Shown: positions 37,736-44,725 of the stretch, one piece after another | How positions within the stretch are numbered: position 1 is the first letter of the stretch | Layout: the number at the start of each line of letters is the position of its first letter | DNA from: an uncultured Ruminococcus sp. | Lineage (GTDB): Bacteria; Bacillota; Clostridia; Oscillospirales; CAG-272 | NCBI GenBank assembly: GCA_902782445.1 | Contig: CACZNC010000024.1 | Location: 1-64,000, forward strand | Direction of reading: 5' to 3' | DNA: 64,000 nucleotides | The notes under the pieces: generated by a model | The model's input: the letters and a program-made list of their open reading frames with translations, nothing else | What the model was told of the DNA's origin: nothing | Database searches by the model: none | Position numbers and translations under genes: made by a program

Positions 37736-38851
37736 GGCACGGGAGGACACGTCAATCCCGCCCTCGCCATCGCCAATACCATCCAGCAGAACGACCCGGA
37801 GGCGGTCATCGCCTACGTCGGAACGAAAAAGGGCATCGAGAACAAGCTGGTGCCGAAAGCGGGCTATCCCCTCTATTACGTGGAGGTGCAGGGCCTGCGC
37901 AGATCCCTTTCCCCCGCCAATCTGAAAGCGGCCTATCTCGCGGCGACCTCCCCCCTCAAGGCGAAGAAGATCCTCGACGAGTTCAAACCCGACCTCGTGG
38001 TGGGGACCGGGGGCTACGTCTGCTGGCCCGTCGTAAAGGCCGCCGCGGACATGGGGATCCCCACCGCCCTCCACGAATCCAACGCCATCGCCGGGATCGC
38101 CGTCAAGATGCTCCAGAAGCACGTCGACCGGATCTACCTCAATTTCGAGAAGACCGGCGAGAGCCTGAGCTGCGACCGCTCCAAGCTGATGAAGGTCGGG
38201 AACCCCGTCATGCGCGGTTTCAACGATATGACCCGGGAGGAGGCGCGGAAGGCCCTCGGCATCCCGGACCGGTACAAATACGTCCTGCTCTCCTACGCCG
38301 GATCCATGGGCGCGGAAAAGGTCAACGACGCCGTGCTCTGCGTGATGCGGGACTTCACGGCGAAGCATCCCGAGGTGCTCCACATCCACGCCACGGGCTC
38401 CATCGAATGGGAGCTCTGCGGGAGCCAGTTCCGGGAAATGGGGCTGGACAAATGCGAAAACATCGAGCTCGTGGAATACATCTACGACATGCCCGTGAAG
38501 ATGGCCGCGGCGGACCTCACCATCAACCGGGCGGGGGCCATGACCGTCTCGGAACTCGCCCTGACCGGCAAATCCGCGATCTTTATCCCCTCCCCGAACG
38601 TGGCGGAGAACCACCAGTACAAGAACGCCAAGGTGCTCGCCGACGCGGACGCTGCCGCCCTGTTCGAGGAGAAGGACCTGACGGACGGCGCGAAGCCCCT
38701 GGTGGAGGAAGTCGCGCGGCTTTTGTCCCCCGAGGGAGAGGCCGTCGCCGAGAGCAGACGGAAGAACATCCGCCAGTTCGCGGTGCCCGAATCCAACAAA
38801 CTGATTTACAGCGATCTCGTAAAGCTCGTCGAAGCGAAAAAGCGGAAATGA
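37736..38851 (+). CDS. murG: MurG, 5' end disrupted (no normal start codon)
   Basis: MurG transfers GlcNAc to lipid I, giving lipid II. From 37736 the frame reads GTGGHVNPALAIANTI, the glycine-rich loop that normally follows about eight residues (M-x-x-x-x-x-x-G). Upstream in frame are CTG, AGA, TTT and the stop TGA at 37724, so the first beta strand and the start codon are missing. The next ATG (37850) would remove the loop and is not credible. The rest is intact: VVGTGGYVCWPVV, HESNAIAGI, the UDP-GlcNAc region SYAGSMGAEKVND, RAGAMTVSELA, ending near a usual length of about 372 aa. As MurG is essential, an assembly error or another copy elsewhere should be considered; CTG 37733 is a poor candidate start. 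Confidence 0.85.
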   Translation, partial: GTGGHVNPALAIANTIQQNDPEAVIAYVGTKKGIENKLVPKAGYPLYYVEVQGLRRSLSPANLKAAYLAATSPLKAKKILDEFKPDLVVGTGGYVCWPVVKAAADMGIPTALHESNAIAGIAVKMLQKHVDRIYLNFEKTGESLSCDRSKLMKVGNPVMRGFNDMTREEARKALGIPDRYKYVLLSYAGSMGAEKVNDAVLCVMRDFTAKHPEVLHIHATGSIEWELCGSQFREMGLDKCENIELVEYIYDMPVKMAAADLTINRAGAMTVSELALTGKSAIFIPSPNVAENHQYKNAKVLADADAAALFEEKDLTDGAKPLVEEVARLLSPEGEAVAESRRKNIRQFAVPESNKLIYSDLVKLVEAKKRK

Positions 38852-38906
38852 GCCCGAAAAACGCCGCGATCCCCGGAATGTGAAAGCGGCAGAGGAGGTG
38901 TGACCC

Positions 38907-40274
38907 ATGAGCGACAGACAGCGGGGCGAAGATCCCAAACTCTTCTTTGTCTACGACCGCGTGTGCACGCAGGAGGAGAAGAACCGGGAAATGGGCGAGC
39001 GGTTCGGAGTCGGCGTGACCCTGACCGGCGCGTCCCGCGAACAGCCCTACCGCGGCACCTACGCCGACGAGGGCAGACGCCGCTATACCGAAGCCATGCG
39101 CGATCCTTCCTCCGCCCCCAGCCGTCCGGGACTTGACGCGAGCGGCGCGGAGACCGGGGAATTCAAAAAGCCCCGCCGGTCCGCGAGGGACGCCTATGCC
39201 GCCGCGACCGCCGAATTCGCCGGGACCCGGAGCTATTCCCCGGCATCCCATTCGTCCGCGTCCGGAGGAGCCCGGTTCGCCTACGCGTCATCCGGCGGAG
39301 CGGAGGGAAAATCCGCTTCCGAAAATAAAAACCCGCAAAACGGCGCCGGAGCCTACGCCTACCGTCCCGGCCGTCCCGAAGGAGGGGAAGCGGTGGCGGA
39401 CGACCGGAGAAAACGGGTCCCCGACTGGTTCGCCGACATCTTCGCCTTCCGCGAATCGACACGGGGCAGGGAAGAGGCGAAGCGGATCAAAAAGACGGCC
39501 GCCGCCGAACAGCGCGCGCGGGAATACCGCCATGCCGCCGTCACCGCCCTGATCCTCACAGCCGTCCTCGCGCTCGCGTCAATCCTCGTGTACAAGATCG
39601 TGTTCGTGGTCGACGAGGTCGAGATCGGCGGATCGGCGATCTACACGGCCGGGGAAATCGAAGACGCCGGCGGGATCGGGACGGGCGTCGGGCTCTATTC
39701 CTTCCGGTCCGCGGACGTCTCCTCGGCCGTGACCTTCCGCCTGCCCTGGGTGAAGTCCGCCGAGGTCGTGCGCTCCGCCCCGAAGAAGGTCTCCATTGCC
39801 GTGACCGACGACGTGGCGCGGTATTACGCTGAGATCTGGGGCGACACCGTCCTGCTCTCCCCCGCGCTGAAAGTCCTCTCCGTCACGGCGGACATGCCGG
39901 ACACCGCGGGACTGGTGCGGCTGATCCTGCCCCCGGTGGACAAGTCCGTCGCCGGGCGCGCGCTGGAGTTTTCCAGTCCCCGGGCTGAGCGGTACATCCG
40001 TTCCGTTCTCTCCGACGTCTCCGATTCCGGGCTTCTGAGGGACGGGATGCTTGAGGAGATCGACCTCACGGGAGAATACGACATCCGTATGAAGGCCTGC
40101 GGGCTCTACGATCTCAAGTGCGGCGGCGAGAACAATATGAAGGCGAAGCTGCGCATGGCCCACGAGATCGTCGTCGGTGGCGGTCTCGCCGAGGGGATCC
40201 CCGCGACGATGGACCTCACGGCGGTGGACCCGGTGAGCGTGATCCACGATTTTTCCGCCGCCGTCGGACCGTGA
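38907..40274 (+). CDS. divIB: Cell division protein DivIB/FtsQ
   Basis: DivIB/FtsQ is a bitopic divisome protein that controls septal PBP/FtsW. The 455-aa protein has a cytoplasmic tail of about 205 residues (low complexity in the middle, Arg/Lys-rich towards the end), one membrane helix (about 211-232, AAVTALILTAVLALASILVYKIV) and an outer POTRA domain of FtsQ type (VDEVEIGGSAIYTAGEIEDAGGI) followed by the FtsQ beta domain (FRLPWVKSAEVVRSAPKKVSIAV). The tail is longer than usual. ATG 38907 has GAGGAGGTG upstream. ftsZ follows under its own promoter. Confidence 0.88.
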   Translation: MSDRQRGEDPKLFFVYDRVCTQEEKNREMGERFGVGVTLTGASREQPYRGTYADEGRRRYTEAMRDPSSAPSRPGLDASGAETGEFKKPRRSARDAYAAATAEFAGTRSYSPASHSSASGGARFAYASSGGAEGKSASENKNPQNGAGAYAYRPGRPEGGEAVADDRRKRVPDWFADIFAFRESTRGREEAKRIKKTAAAEQRAREYRHAAVTALILTAVLALASILVYKIVFVVDEVEIGGSAIYTAGEIEDAGGIGTGVGLYSFRSADVSSAVTFRLPWVKSAEVVRSAPKKVSIAVTDDVARYYAEIWGDTVLLSPALKVLSVTADMPDTAGLVRLILPPVDKSVAGRALEFSSPRAERYIRSVLSDVSDSGLLRDGMLEEIDLTGEYDIRMKACGLYDLKCGGENNMKAKLRMAHEIVVGGGLAEGIPATMDLTAVDPVSVIHDFSAAVGP

Positions 40275-40341
40275 AAACGGGAGAAACGGGGGAGCGGGGG
40301 GGATTTTTCGGGATTTTTTTGCAGAAAATGCGCAAAACCTC

Positions 40342-40370
40342 TTGAAAATTCACCGCGCGTGGTGTATTAT
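40342..40370 (+). promoter_or_regulatory. ftsZ promoter
   Basis: TTGAAA (40342-40347), a 17-nt spacer and TATTAT (40365-40370) about 60 bp before ftsZ. A second TATTAT-like word (about 40382-40387) lies downstream. Confidence 0.75.
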
Positions 40371-40428
40371 ATAACGTAGTGTATTATAGATATTTCAGGA
40401 ACAGGTTCCGAAGAAGGAGGGCATTTTC

Positions 40429-41631
40429 ATGCCGGCATTCGAAATTGATGACAACACCTACGAGAGCGGCGTCAATATAAAGGTAATCGGCGTGGGCGGC
40501 GGCGGAAACAACGCTGTCAACCGCATGACCAACTCCATCAAGGGCGTTGAATTCATCGCGATCAATACCGACCTGCAGGCGCTCAACAAGTCCAACGCCG
40601 ACGTCCGCATTCCGATCGGCGAAAAGATCACCAAAGGCCACGGCGCGGGCTCCAATCCCGACGTCGGCGCAAAGGCCGCGGAAGAGAGCGAAGAAGCCAT
40701 CACCGCCGCGATCGAAGGGGCGGACATGGTCTTTGTCACCGCGGGTATGGGCGGCGGCACCGGTACCGGAGCGGCTCCCGTCGTGGCGCGCATTGCCAAA
40801 AACCTCGGCATCCTCACCGTCGGCATCGTCACCAAGCCCTTTGCTTTCGAGCAGAAGAAGCGCATGGAGCAGGCGGAAGCCGGTATCGAGAAGCTCAAGG
40901 AGTTTGTTGACTCCCTCATTATCATCCCCAACGAGAAGCTGAAGGACGTCGGCGAGAAGATCACCCTGATGAACGCGTTCCAGGTGGCGGACGACGTTCT
41001 CAACCACGGCGTCAAGAGTATTTCCGAGCTCATCAACATCCCCGGATTCATCAACCTCGACTTTGCGGACGTCACCTCCGTCATGCAGGACGCGGGCTAC
41101 GCGCACATGGGCATCGGCGAGGCCTCCGGCAAGGATAAGGCGGTCGAAGCGGCGAAAGCGGCGATCTCCAGCCCTCTGCTCGAAACCACCATCACCGGCT
41201 CCAAGGGCGTGCTCATCAGCATCACCGCCTCCCCGGACATCAGCCTCGACGACGTGGACGCGTGCTCCGATCTCATCACCTCCGAAGCCGCGGAAGACGC
41301 CAACGTCATCTGGGGCGCGGCGTTCGACGAGAGCCTCGAGGACACCATGAAGGTCACCATCATCGCCACCGGTTTCCAGAACCGCAACGAGCCGGACAAG
41401 ACCTTCTCCCGCCGCGACACCGTTCATCCCGTCGCCAGCGGACGCAAATCCCCCGACGGCACCAAGCAGGTCAACCTGAGCCGTCCCGCACAGACCGCGG
41501 CTCCGAAACCGCAGGAAAAGAAGCCCGCCGGGAACGAGGACGAAGCGCCCATCACCGACGAGGACTTCAACGAGATTCTGAAAATGCTCAACGCCGGCAA
41601 GAACCAGAACGGCGGACAGCAGAGATATTGA
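40429..41631 (+). CDS. ftsZ: Cell division protein FtsZ
   Basis: FtsZ is the tubulin-like GTPase that forms the division ring. The 400-aa protein begins with [18 protein letters not shown], and has the tubulin signature [13 protein letters not shown] near residue 105 and the T7 loop NLDFADV. The globular part ends near 325. The linker is short and the C-terminal peptide reads [13 protein letters not shown], which differs from the DxPxFLRK pattern of Bacillus. Codon choice (GTT and GGT in places) is a little less GC-rich than in the neighbours, as often in highly expressed genes. GAAGGAGGG lies 10 nt before ATG 40429. Confidence 0.98.
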   Translation: MPAFEIDDNTYESGVNIKVIGVGGGGNNAVNRMTNSIKGVEFIAINTDLQALNKSNADVRIPIGEKITKGHGAGSNPDVGAKAAEESEEAITAAIEGADMVFVTAGMGGGTGTGAAPVVARIAKNLGILTVGIVTKPFAFEQKKRMEQAEAGIEKLKEFVDSLIIIPNEKLKDVGEKITLMNAFQVADDVLNHGVKSISELINIPGFINLDFADVTSVMQDAGYAHMGIGEASGKDKAVEAAKAAISSPLLETTITGSKGVLISITASPDISLDDVDACSDLITSEAAEDANVIWGAAFDESLEDTMKVTIIATGFQNRNEPDKTFSRRDTVHPVASGRKSPDGTKQVNLSRPAQTAAPKPQEKKPAGNEDEAPITDEDFNEILKMLNAGKNQNGGQQRY

Positions 41632-41647
41632 TCTTCAGGCATTTGAC

Positions 41648-41680
41648 AAGGGGATGCGCCGCGTGCGTTTCCCCTTTTTT
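41648..41680 (+). terminator. ftsZ terminator
   Basis: AAGGGGA (41648-41654) pairs with TCCCCTT, followed by a T-run up to 41680. It separates ftsZ from the aldo/keto reductase gene. Confidence 0.8.
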
Positions 41681-41702
41681 CAATCAGACGGAGGAAACGG
41701 GC

Positions 41703-42671
41703 ATGATCCGAAAGATAAAATTTGACAGCTATCCCGAACCCCTGTCCGCCGTGTGCCTCGGATGCGGACGGCTGGGCGGGGACTACGACGAAGAGAGATC
41801 CTTCGCGCTCCTCGACCGGTATTACGCGATGGGCGGGCGGTTCCTCGACACGGCGAACTGCTACGGGCGGTGGACGGGATCCGGCCTCAACGAATCCGAA
41901 CGGTGCATCGGACGGTGGCTGAAAGCGCGGCAGGTCACGGACATGGTCGTCACCTCGAAATGCTGTCATTACGCCTTCGACGCCCATGACAAGAGCCGGG
42001 TGGACCGGGAGTCGGCGATGGCGGACCTCGAGGATTCCCGCCGGGCTCTCGGACTCGACACGATCCCGATCTATCTGACGCACCGGGACAACCCCTCCGT
42101 CGATATCCGGGTGATCGTCGATTTCCTCGCGGAGATGGTGCGGTCCGGGAAGGTCCTCCGGTTCGGCCTTTCGAATTATAAAGCGGATCGGGTGCGGGGG
42201 GCTCTCGACTATCTCGGGGACGACTGGCGGGAGCTTATGGTCGGCGTGTCCAACGAATGGAGCCTGCACGAAGAATGCCTCGCGGCGGACGCGGGAGGGG
42301 AGCTCGAAGGACACGACGGCATGGTGCGCACGGGCCTCGCTCTCCGCGCTCTGCACCGGGAGAAGAACCTGCCCCTCTTCGCCTTCTCCTCCACGGCCGG
42401 GGGATATTACGCAAAGATCCAAAACCGCCTCCGGACGGGAGACGGCGTGAAGATCGGAAAATCCGACGCCCAAGTCCTCCGGAAGCTCAACGCCCTCTCG
42501 GAAAAGACCGGAGCCGCCCCCGTCCCGATCTCCCTCGCCTACCTCCTCCGCGCGGGGATCCCGGCCGTCCCGATCTCGGCAGTGTCCTCGGAAAAGCAGC
42601 TGGAGGACTTCGAAACCGTCTCCGCGTGGGAAGACGACCTCTCCGATCTCAGCCCCCTCGCAGGGATCTGA
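41703..42671 (+). CDS. Aldo/keto reductase
   Basis: It is an NAD(P)H-dependent oxidoreductase with the (beta/alpha)8 fold. The 322-aa sequence shows FLDTANCYG (catalytic Asp/Tyr region), DMVVTSKCCH (Lys), a THRDNPSVD strand with the likely His, and RFGLSNYKADRV, the usual AKR strand-5 motif. The cofactor region (VPISAVSSEKQLEDF) is at the C-terminus. Its substrate is unknown. The closest match in feel is the sugar-related AKR11/12-like group, which is inference. ATG 41703 has CGGAGGAAACGGGC upstream. The stop TGA (42669-42671) is also the left copy of a 3-bp duplication around the element at 42672. Confidence 0.88.
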   Translation: MIRKIKFDSYPEPLSAVCLGCGRLGGDYDEERSFALLDRYYAMGGRFLDTANCYGRWTGSGLNESERCIGRWLKARQVTDMVVTSKCCHYAFDAHDKSRVDRESAMADLEDSRRALGLDTIPIYLTHRDNPSVDIRVIVDFLAEMVRSGKVLRFGLSNYKADRVRGALDYLGDDWRELMVGVSNEWSLHEECLAADAGGELEGHDGMVRTGLALRALHREKNLPLFAFSSTAGGYYAKIQNRLRTGDGVKIGKSDAQVLRKLNALSEKTGAAPVPISLAYLLRAGIPAVPISAVSSEKQLEDFETVSAWEDDLSDLSPLAGI

Positions 42672-42985
42672 TACTCTATTCCTTCTAAGGAGTTACGCGG
42701 CTTCTTGAAAGAAGCCTGGCAAGAACTTCAATTGGGTAAGGGAAAATGACTCTCTCAATTATGTTTAGTCTGTGTCCGCACACCAATATAGTCATCCAAC
42801 CTTATCAGAGTTATCGTTCGTGAGCTCAATGTTTCAGCTGACATAAGCGAGAATTCCCGAAGGGGATTCTCGGGGGTGGGATGGTTGATGTTATGTTTGG
42901 ATAAATGGCATTCCCACCCCGTCGTTCGCACTCTACGGAGAGCGATCAAAACCCATGAAGATAGCTCCATAGAAGGAAAACAGTA
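42672..42985. mobile_element. Full copy of dispersed TIR element, 314 bp (copy 2)
   Basis: The ends are inverted repeats: the first 24 bases (TACTCTATTCCTTC...) match the reverse complement of the last bases at about 20 of 24 positions. Direct repeats TGA flank it (42669-42671, 42986-42988). It has no open frame of note. Inner hairpins are GGCTTCTT/AAGAAGCC (42699-42716), an 11-bp stem with one G-U pair around GAA (42848-42872), a long-range stem GGGGTGGGATG/CATTCCCACCCC (42873-42920) and CGCACTCT/AGAGCG (42927-42944). Blocks 42695-42729 and 42923-42956 are identical in the copy at 59685. A nonautonomous transposable unit is the simplest reading; a structured RNA is possible. Confidence 0.75.
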
Positions 42986-42994
42986 TGAATAAAC

Positions 42995-43029
42995 AAAAAA
43001 GACGCGGCTCCTTTTCACGGAAACCGCGT
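42995..43029 (-). terminator. Terminator of the flavoprotein operon
   Basis: Read on the minus strand: ACGCGG (43029-43024) with CCGCGT (43007-43002), inner TTTCC/GGAG pairs, then TTTTTT (43000-42995). It may also serve the convergent aldo/keto reductase, since TTTT follows on the plus side. Confidence 0.75.
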
Positions 43030-43054
43030 TTTGCTTATGTGCGTGAAATCGGCG

Positions 43055-43420
43055 TCAGATCTCGTCCCGGCACGCGATCAGATTCGTCCCCGGCTCGATG
43101 AAATCCGCGATCAGGACCTCTCCGGTCTTCACGGGAGCCTGGGCTTTCACCCCGTGCAGGATCTCCATCGCCTCGAAGAGCTTCTCCTTCGGAATGGGTT
43201 TGTCCGTCCGGACGGGAAGCATCTTTTTTCCGGCGGCGGTCTTCATCGGGACCGTGGAGGTCAGGGTGCGGACGGGATGGGTGATCTCGCTCACGGCGTA
43301 GTTTTTGCCCCGGGCGCAGGTGTTGCCCTCCACCTCCAGGACCGTTCCCCCGTCGTCCAGCGTCACCGTCATGCGGCATCCCGCGGGACACACCACGCAG
43401 GTCAGTTCTCTTGTCGTCAT
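43055..43420 (-). CDS. DUF1667 domain protein
   Basis: The 121-aa protein starts MTTRELTCVVCPAGCRMTV and has cysteines CxxCPxGC-like (CVVCPAGC) and a later CARG, the pattern of DUF1667 proteins that accompany FAD-dependent oxidoreductase pairs. The cysteines may hold an Fe-S centre, as suggested for anaerobic glycerol-3-phosphate dehydrogenase-like sets; this is known context rather than proof. It is the third gene of the operon; its ATG overlaps the upstream gene's stop by 4 nt. Confidence 0.85.
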   Translation of the reverse strand: MTTRELTCVVCPAGCRMTVTLDDGGTVLEVEGNTCARGKNYAVSEITHPVRTLTSTVPMKTAAGKKMLPVRTDKPIPKEKLFEAMEILHGVKAQAPVKTGEVLIADFIEPGTNLIACRDEI

Positions 43421-44721
43421 TTCGACTGTCCTCCCGTCTCTCTGAGATACACCCGGATGCCGCCGCAGTCCTTATCGAGCAGCCCGGCGAGCTTTTCCGC
43501 AGGGACGGTCAGGGATTCCATCTCGCCCGGCGCGGCCGCGGATTTCGCCCGTTTCGCGAGGACCTCTCCCTCCGCCGTCTCGACGAAGAACTGCACTTTT
43601 TTATACACGTCCGACACCCGGAAGAAGATCCGCACCTCCTCGGGCTCCGCGGTCAGATCGATCCGCTCCGGCACCGTGTAGCGCACGCCGAAGCCCGTCG
43701 ACACCGGCAGGGATTTCACGACCGCCCCGCTCTGGCCGAGGATCCGCTCCGCCGCCGCCGTGCCCGCGATGTCCGCCTCCTCCGAGACGAAGTCCACCAG
43801 GTCATGCACGTGGAGGACGTTCCCGCAGGCGTAGATCCCGGGGGCCGAGGTCTCCCGGTACTGGTTGACGTCCGCCCCGTTCGTCGCCCGGCTGATGCCG
43901 ATGCCCGCGCCCCGGGTCAGTTCGTTTTCGGGGATCAGGCCCACCGAGAGGAGCAGGGTGTCGCATTCGATGAACTCCTCCGTGCCGGGGATGGGCTTCC
44001 GGCCGTTCGCCTCGTCCACCGCCGCGATGGTGACGCCCTCCACCCGGTCCCGGCCGTGGATCTTCACAACGGTGTGGGAGAGCTTGAGGGGGATCCCGAA
44101 GTCGTCGAGGCACTGCACGATGTTCCGCGCCAGACCGCCGGAGTAGGGCATGATCTCGCAGACCGCCAGCACCTTCGCCCCCTCGAGGGTCATGCGCCGG
44201 GCCATGATGAGCCCGATATCGCCCGAGCCGAGGATCACCACCCGGTGTCCGGGCATATAGCCTTCAATATTCACATACCGCTGGGCGCATCCCGCCGTGT
44301 AGACGCCGGCCGGACGGGTCCCCGGAATGCCGAGGGCTCCGCGGGTCCGTTCCCGGCATCCCATCGCGAGGACCACCGCCTCCGCCTGAACCATGACGTA
44401 CCCGGTCTCGGGGGAGACGAAGGTCACGCGCCGGTCGGAGGTCAGCTCCAGCGCCATCGCGTCGCAGAGGATGGGGATCCCCGCCTCCCGGGCCATCTGA
44501 ATATAGCGTCCGCTGTACTCCGGTCCGGTCAGCTCCTCGCCGAAGCGGTGGAGGCCGAAGCCCGCGTGGATACACTGGTTGAGGATGCCGCCGGGCTCGC
44601 TGTCCCGTTCGAGGACGAGGATCGAGGAGGGATCCAGCCCCCGCCTGACCGCCGCGACCGCCGCCGCAAGACCCGCGGGACCGCCGCCGATGACAATGAG
44701 TTTTTTCTCATTCAGGTCCAT
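43417..44721 (-). CDS. FAD/NAD(P)-dependent oxidoreductase (GlpB-position)
   Basis: The 434-aa flavoprotein begins with a Rossmann FAD site (LIVIGGGPAGLAAAVAA, residues 8-24), then GGILNQC, ATG-like VVLAMGCRERTRG and a second nucleotide loop ILGSGDIGLIMARRM typical of two-dinucleotide-binding reductases. The C-terminal part includes GIYACGNVLHVHDLVD. It is near to the NAD(P)/FAD-dependent oxidoreductases that pair with GlpA-like proteins and DUF1667. It probably passes electrons between the GlpA-like subunit and NAD(P) or another carrier. Its stop overlaps DUF1667's start. Confidence 0.87.
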   Translation of the reverse strand: MDLNEKKLIVIGGGPAGLAAAVAAVRRGLDPSSILVLERDSEPGGILNQCIHAGFGLHRFGEELTGPEYSGRYIQMAREAGIPILCDAMALELTSDRRVTFVSPETGYVMVQAEAVVLAMGCRERTRGALGIPGTRPAGVYTAGCAQRYVNIEGYMPGHRVVILGSGDIGLIMARRMTLEGAKVLAVCEIMPYSGGLARNIVQCLDDFGIPLKLSHTVVKIHGRDRVEGVTIAAVDEANGRKPIPGTEEFIECDTLLLSVGLIPENELTRGAGIGISRATNGADVNQYRETSAPGIYACGNVLHVHDLVDFVSEEADIAGTAAAERILGQSGAVVKSLPVSTGFGVRYTVPERIDLTAEPEEVRIFFRVSDVYKKVQFFVETAEGEVLAKRAKSAAAPGEMESLTVPAEKLAGLLDKDCGGIRVYLRETGGQSK

Positions 44722-44725
44722 CTTC

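Noticed and set aside
37850-38851. murG starting at ATG 37850
   Set aside because: This would drop the conserved GTGGHVNPALA loop that is present in frame just upstream.
42672-42985. Element as a HEARO/IscB or TnpB guide RNA
   Set aside because: ATGA at the right flank recalls such elements, but copy 3 has ATAA there, no nuclease gene is near, and the inverted ends with 3-bp duplications fit a TIR-type element better. I did not see the known RNA core sequence.
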